From JBBQAA01 sp038276395 (GTDB lineage: Bacteria; Actinomycetota; Thermoleophilia; Solirubrobacterales; Solirubrobacteraceae): 15,147 bases of DNA. The translations under genes were made by a program, and so were the position numbers. The stretch's first letter is position 1; the number at the start of each line of letters is the position of its first letter. The notes below the pieces were generated by a model that made no database searches, was not told where the DNA came from, and worked only from the letters and a program-made list of their open reading frames with translations. The stretch is taken from NCBI GenBank assembly GCA_038276395.1, contig JBBQAA010000046.1:1-15147 (forward strand). Reading direction: 5' to 3'. Of the stretch, positions 12,885 to 15,147 are shown in pieces.

Positions 12885-14557
12885 AGCTCGAGCACCGCCT
12901 GGGCCGCCCCCGGGAGGGGCACCGTCCGCTCCTCCCGCCCGCGCCGGATCTGGACCTCGAGCTCCCCGGCCTCGAGCGAGCGCCGGCCGAGGGTCACGCG
13001 CAGCGGGCAGCCGACGAGCTCGGCGTCGGCGAACTTCGCCCCGGGGCCCTCGTCGCGGTCGTCGTAGAGCGTGGCGAGGCCCGCCTCTTCGAGCTCCTCG
13101 TAGAGGCGCTCGGCCGCGCCGCGCTCCTCCGTGCCCGCTTTGCCGAGCGCGACGAGCTCGACGTCCCAGGGGGCGAGGGCCTTCGGCCACGTGATCCCCG
13201 CATCATCGGCGCCCTGCTCCACGGCGGCGGCGACGATCCGCGCTGGGCCGATCCCGTAGCAGCCCATCCAGATCGGCTGCGTGGCCCCGCCGGCGTCGAG
13301 GAAGCTCGCCCCGAGCGGCACGGAGTAGTGCGTGCCGAGCTGGAAGATGTTCCCCACCTCGATCGCCGGCTCGATGCGGATGGCATGGCCGCCGACGCTG
13401 TCGCCGGCCTCGACCCGGCGGACGTCGGCGCGCCTGAACGGGAAGTCCCGCCCCGGCTCGACCCCGCGCAGGTGGAGATCGGGCCGATTCCCGCCCGTCA
13501 CGTAGGAGCCGTCGCCGGCGACGGCGTCGTCGAGCAGCACGGGGACGTCCACGCCGACCGGCCCGAGGAAGCCCGCGGGGCCGATCCGCTCGGCCACCTC
13601 GCCCTCCCGGGCGGGCCGAAAGCCGGCCTTCAGGTGGTTGCCGAGCTTCACCTCGTTGACGCGATGATCGCCGCGCACGAGCACGAGCACGAGCCCGCGG
13701 TTCTCGACGACGACGGGGAAGGCCTTGAGCAGCGCGCCCGCCTCGACCCCGAGCGCGCGAGATACGGCCTCGACCGTCGTCGCCCCCGGCGTGCTCGCCT
13801 CCTCAGGCGCGGGCCGGGGCGCGGGCAGCGCGACGGCCCGGGGCTCGGCGGTGGCGATCTCCACGTTGGCGGCGTAGCCGGGGGCGAGCGCGACGTCGTT
13901 CTCCCCCGCGGGGCAGGGCGCCATGTACTCGTGGGCGCCCGAGCCGCCCATCATCCCGACGTCCCCCTCGACGCGATACCACTCGAGGCCCGCGCGGTCG
14001 AAGATGCGGTCGTAGGCCGCGACGTGCTTCTCGTAGGCCGCCTGCAGGCCCTCCGGATCGCGGTCGAACGTGTAGGAGTCCTTCATGACGAACTCCCGCG
14101 TGCGCAGGACCCCCGCGCGCGGGCGTGGCTCGTCGCGCTCCTTGACCTGGAAGTGGTAGAGGATGAGCGGCAGGTCGCGGTAGGAGCGCACGACCTGGGC
14201 GACGTGGCCCGTGACGATCTCCTCGTGGGTCATGGCCAGGACCATCTCGGCGCCGCGGCGGTCGGTCAGGCGGAAGAGCTCCGCCCCCATCGACTCCCAG
14301 CGCCCCGAGCGCTTCCACGGCTCGGCGGGATTGAGGACCGGCATGAGCATCTCCTGGCCGCCGATGCGGTCCATCTCCTCCCGGACGATCTGCACGACCC
14401 GCTGGTGGACCCGGTAGCCCGCGGGCAGCCAGGACCACAGCCCGGCCCCGACCTGGCGCACGAGCCCGGCCCGGACCATCAGCTTGTGGGAGAGCGCCTC
14501 CGCGTCGGCGGGCGGCTCCTTCTCGGTGGGCAGGAAGTAGCCGGCGAGCCGCGTCAT
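12866..14557 (-). CDS. proS: prolyl-tRNA synthetase, bacterial type with editing domain
   Basis: This 563-residue protein is close to the 572 of E. coli ProRS. The class II catalytic core includes RQVGAGLWSWLPAGYRV (35-50), AMTHEEIV with the TxE element near 110, and motif 2 ERDEPRPRAGVLRTREFVMKD (140-160). A motif 3-type GCYGIGPARIVAA starts at 432. Between motifs 2 and 3 lies the INS editing domain, with LLKAFPVVVE placing Lys at 278, the position of the editing lysine of E. coli. An anticodon-binding domain fills the last 110 residues. It charges tRNA-Pro and clears Ala-tRNA-Pro in the cytoplasm. ATG at 14555-14557 is preceded by TAGATT at 7 nt and no Shine-Dalgarno sequence. pgsA overlaps its 3' end. 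Confidence 0.97.
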   Translation of the reverse strand: MTRLAGYFLPTEKEPPADAEALSHKLMVRAGLVRQVGAGLWSWLPAGYRVHQRVVQIVREEMDRIGGQEMLMPVLNPAEPWKRSGRWESMGAELFRLTDRRGAEMVLAMTHEEIVTGHVAQVVRSYRDLPLILYHFQVKERDEPRPRAGVLRTREFVMKDSYTFDRDPEGLQAAYEKHVAAYDRIFDRAGLEWYRVEGDVGMMGGSGAHEYMAPCPAGENDVALAPGYAANVEIATAEPRAVALPAPRPAPEEASTPGATTVEAVSRALGVEAGALLKAFPVVVENRGLVLVLVRGDHRVNEVKLGNHLKAGFRPAREGEVAERIGPAGFLGPVGVDVPVLLDDAVAGDGSYVTGGNRPDLHLRGVEPGRDFPFRRADVRRVEAGDSVGGHAIRIEPAIEVGNIFQLGTHYSVPLGASFLDAGGATQPIWMGCYGIGPARIVAAAVEQGADDAGITWPKALAPWDVELVALGKAGTEERGAAERLYEELEEAGLATLYDDRDEGPGAKFADAELVGCPLRVTLGRRSLEAGELEVQIRRGREERTVPLPGAAQAVLELWRAAA

Positions 14558-14564
14558 CCCGGGG

Positions 14565-14570
14565 AATCTA
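14565..14570 (-). promoter_or_regulatory. candidate -10 (TAGATT) for leaderless proS mRNA
   Basis: TAGATT on the minus strand ends 7 nt before the proS ATG. No recognisable -35 is present at 17-18 bp. Its placement matches the other TANNNT elements in the window. Confidence 0.45.
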
Positions 14571-14603
14571 ATGCGCGGGGCGCGGGGCGCGCCGGCCTCG
14601 CGC

Positions 14604-15147
14604 TCACGGGGCCGGGAGGCTGAGCACGCTCGCCCCCGCGCGCGCGGCGGCCCGGCGGGTCCGCTCGGTGAAGCTCACGACGACGCGCAGGCGCCCGCCG
14701 CTCGGGAGCCGGACCGTGAGCCGCGCGGCGACCGCCCGCGCCGGGACGGAACATCGACGCGCCCGCTCACCGAGGCGTCGCGCGCGAAGCGAGCCCGCGC
14801 AGGTCGATCGCCACCGGGCCGGCGCCGTGGGCCGTGAAGCCGCCGCCGCGCGGGCCGCGGCGCGGTGCGGACCCCCCGAGTAGTACCAGCGGATCGTCGC
14901 GTCGGCCGCCGCCTGCGCGGCCACCGTCACCGCGCGCCGCCGGGCGGGCCGAACGTGCCCGACCGGCGGCCGGACGGGATCGCGACGGCCAACATCGCCG
15001 CGCTCCCGCACCGCTCGATCGCGTCGCGCGGACGACCCAGCCGCGGGTCATCTCCACGGCGGCCTACGAGCTGCCCGTCGACCTCCGCCGTCGCGGAGGT
15101 TCGCGTGGCCCTGGCGCGGTCATCTGCGGTTCCGCCCGAACGGCGCC
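14604..15147 (-). pseudogene. frame-broken 3' part of an unrecognised gene, running off the window edge
   Basis: No single frame is convincing across this 544-bp region. Protein-like pieces appear in three minus-strand frames in a sensible order. They are AEVDGQLVGRRGDD (around 15070-15040), VTVAAQAAADATIRWYYSGG (around 14935-14875), FTAHGAGPVAIDLRGLASRA (around 14843-14780), ASVSGRVDVPSR (around 14780-14745), then VAARLTVRLPSGGRLRVVVS to a stop at 14604. Joined, they would give a strand-rich, possibly exported domain; I do not recognise the family. At least four frame switches are needed, partly compensating. That pattern fits base-calling indels near a contig end at least as well as true decay. 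It ends 46 bp before the proS start. Confidence 0.5.

Noticed and set aside
13328..14623. A 431-codon plus-strand frame antisense to proS
   Set aside because: proS is unambiguous; the antisense frame is His/Asp/Arg/Ala-rich with no domain pattern.

Overview
The window is very G+C-rich (about three quarters by eye), with long spurious open frames on both strands. It looks like chromosomal core DNA of a high-GC actinobacterium. The protein set points to a deep-branching lineage such as Thermoleophilia (Solirubrobacterales or Gaiellales): a zinc-ribbon/GarA-like FHA protein next to a MerR regulator, a single-motif RsiG-like protein, a wax ester synthase/DGAT, and an RskA-like membrane protein. 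The lineage is an inference from gene content; no rRNA or tRNA is present to settle it. I see no insertion sequence, phage gene, CRISPR array or integrase.

Layout, left to right. (1) Positions 13-2549, minus strand: an ECF sigma factor, a small Phd/YefM-like protein, DNA polymerase IV (dinB) and a YqgE/AlgH protein. The last three are tightly spaced. (2) Positions 2636-6406, plus strand: a WS/DGAT acyltransferase, a DUF3105-like membrane-anchored protein 8 bp downstream, and glutamine-dependent NAD+ synthetase (nadE). An AT-rich island with repeats and a palindromic TATAGT separates groups 1 and 2. (3) Positions 6423-7943: a hotdog thioesterase (minus) and an unusual HTH/TM/RskA-like membrane protein (plus), diverging from only 36 bp. 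(4) Positions 8069-14557, minus strand, in transcription order: proS, pgsA, an RsiG-like c-di-GMP-motif protein, a Zn-ribbon FHA protein, a MerR regulator, apt, a SRPBCC protein and an AGPS-type FAD oxidase. Most of these overlap or sit within about 30 bp of each other. (5) Positions 14604-15147: the 3' part of a minus-strand gene broken by several frame switches, either sequencing errors near a contig end or a decayed gene.

Themes. The pgsA / FHA / MerR order recalls the mycobacterial pgsA2...garA-Rv1828 neighbourhood, here with an RsiG-like gene inserted. This places a putative c-di-GMP-responsive anti-sigma-like protein beside a phospho-dependent metabolic switch and an FtsR-like regulator. 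At least seven genes carry a TANNNT hexamer 6-9 nt before the start codon with no good Shine-Dalgarno sequence, suggesting that leaderless transcription is common in this genome. The remaining genes cover lipid metabolism (WS/DGAT, pgsA, AGPS-type oxidase, acyl-CoA thioesterase), NAD and purine salvage, and translesion synthesis.
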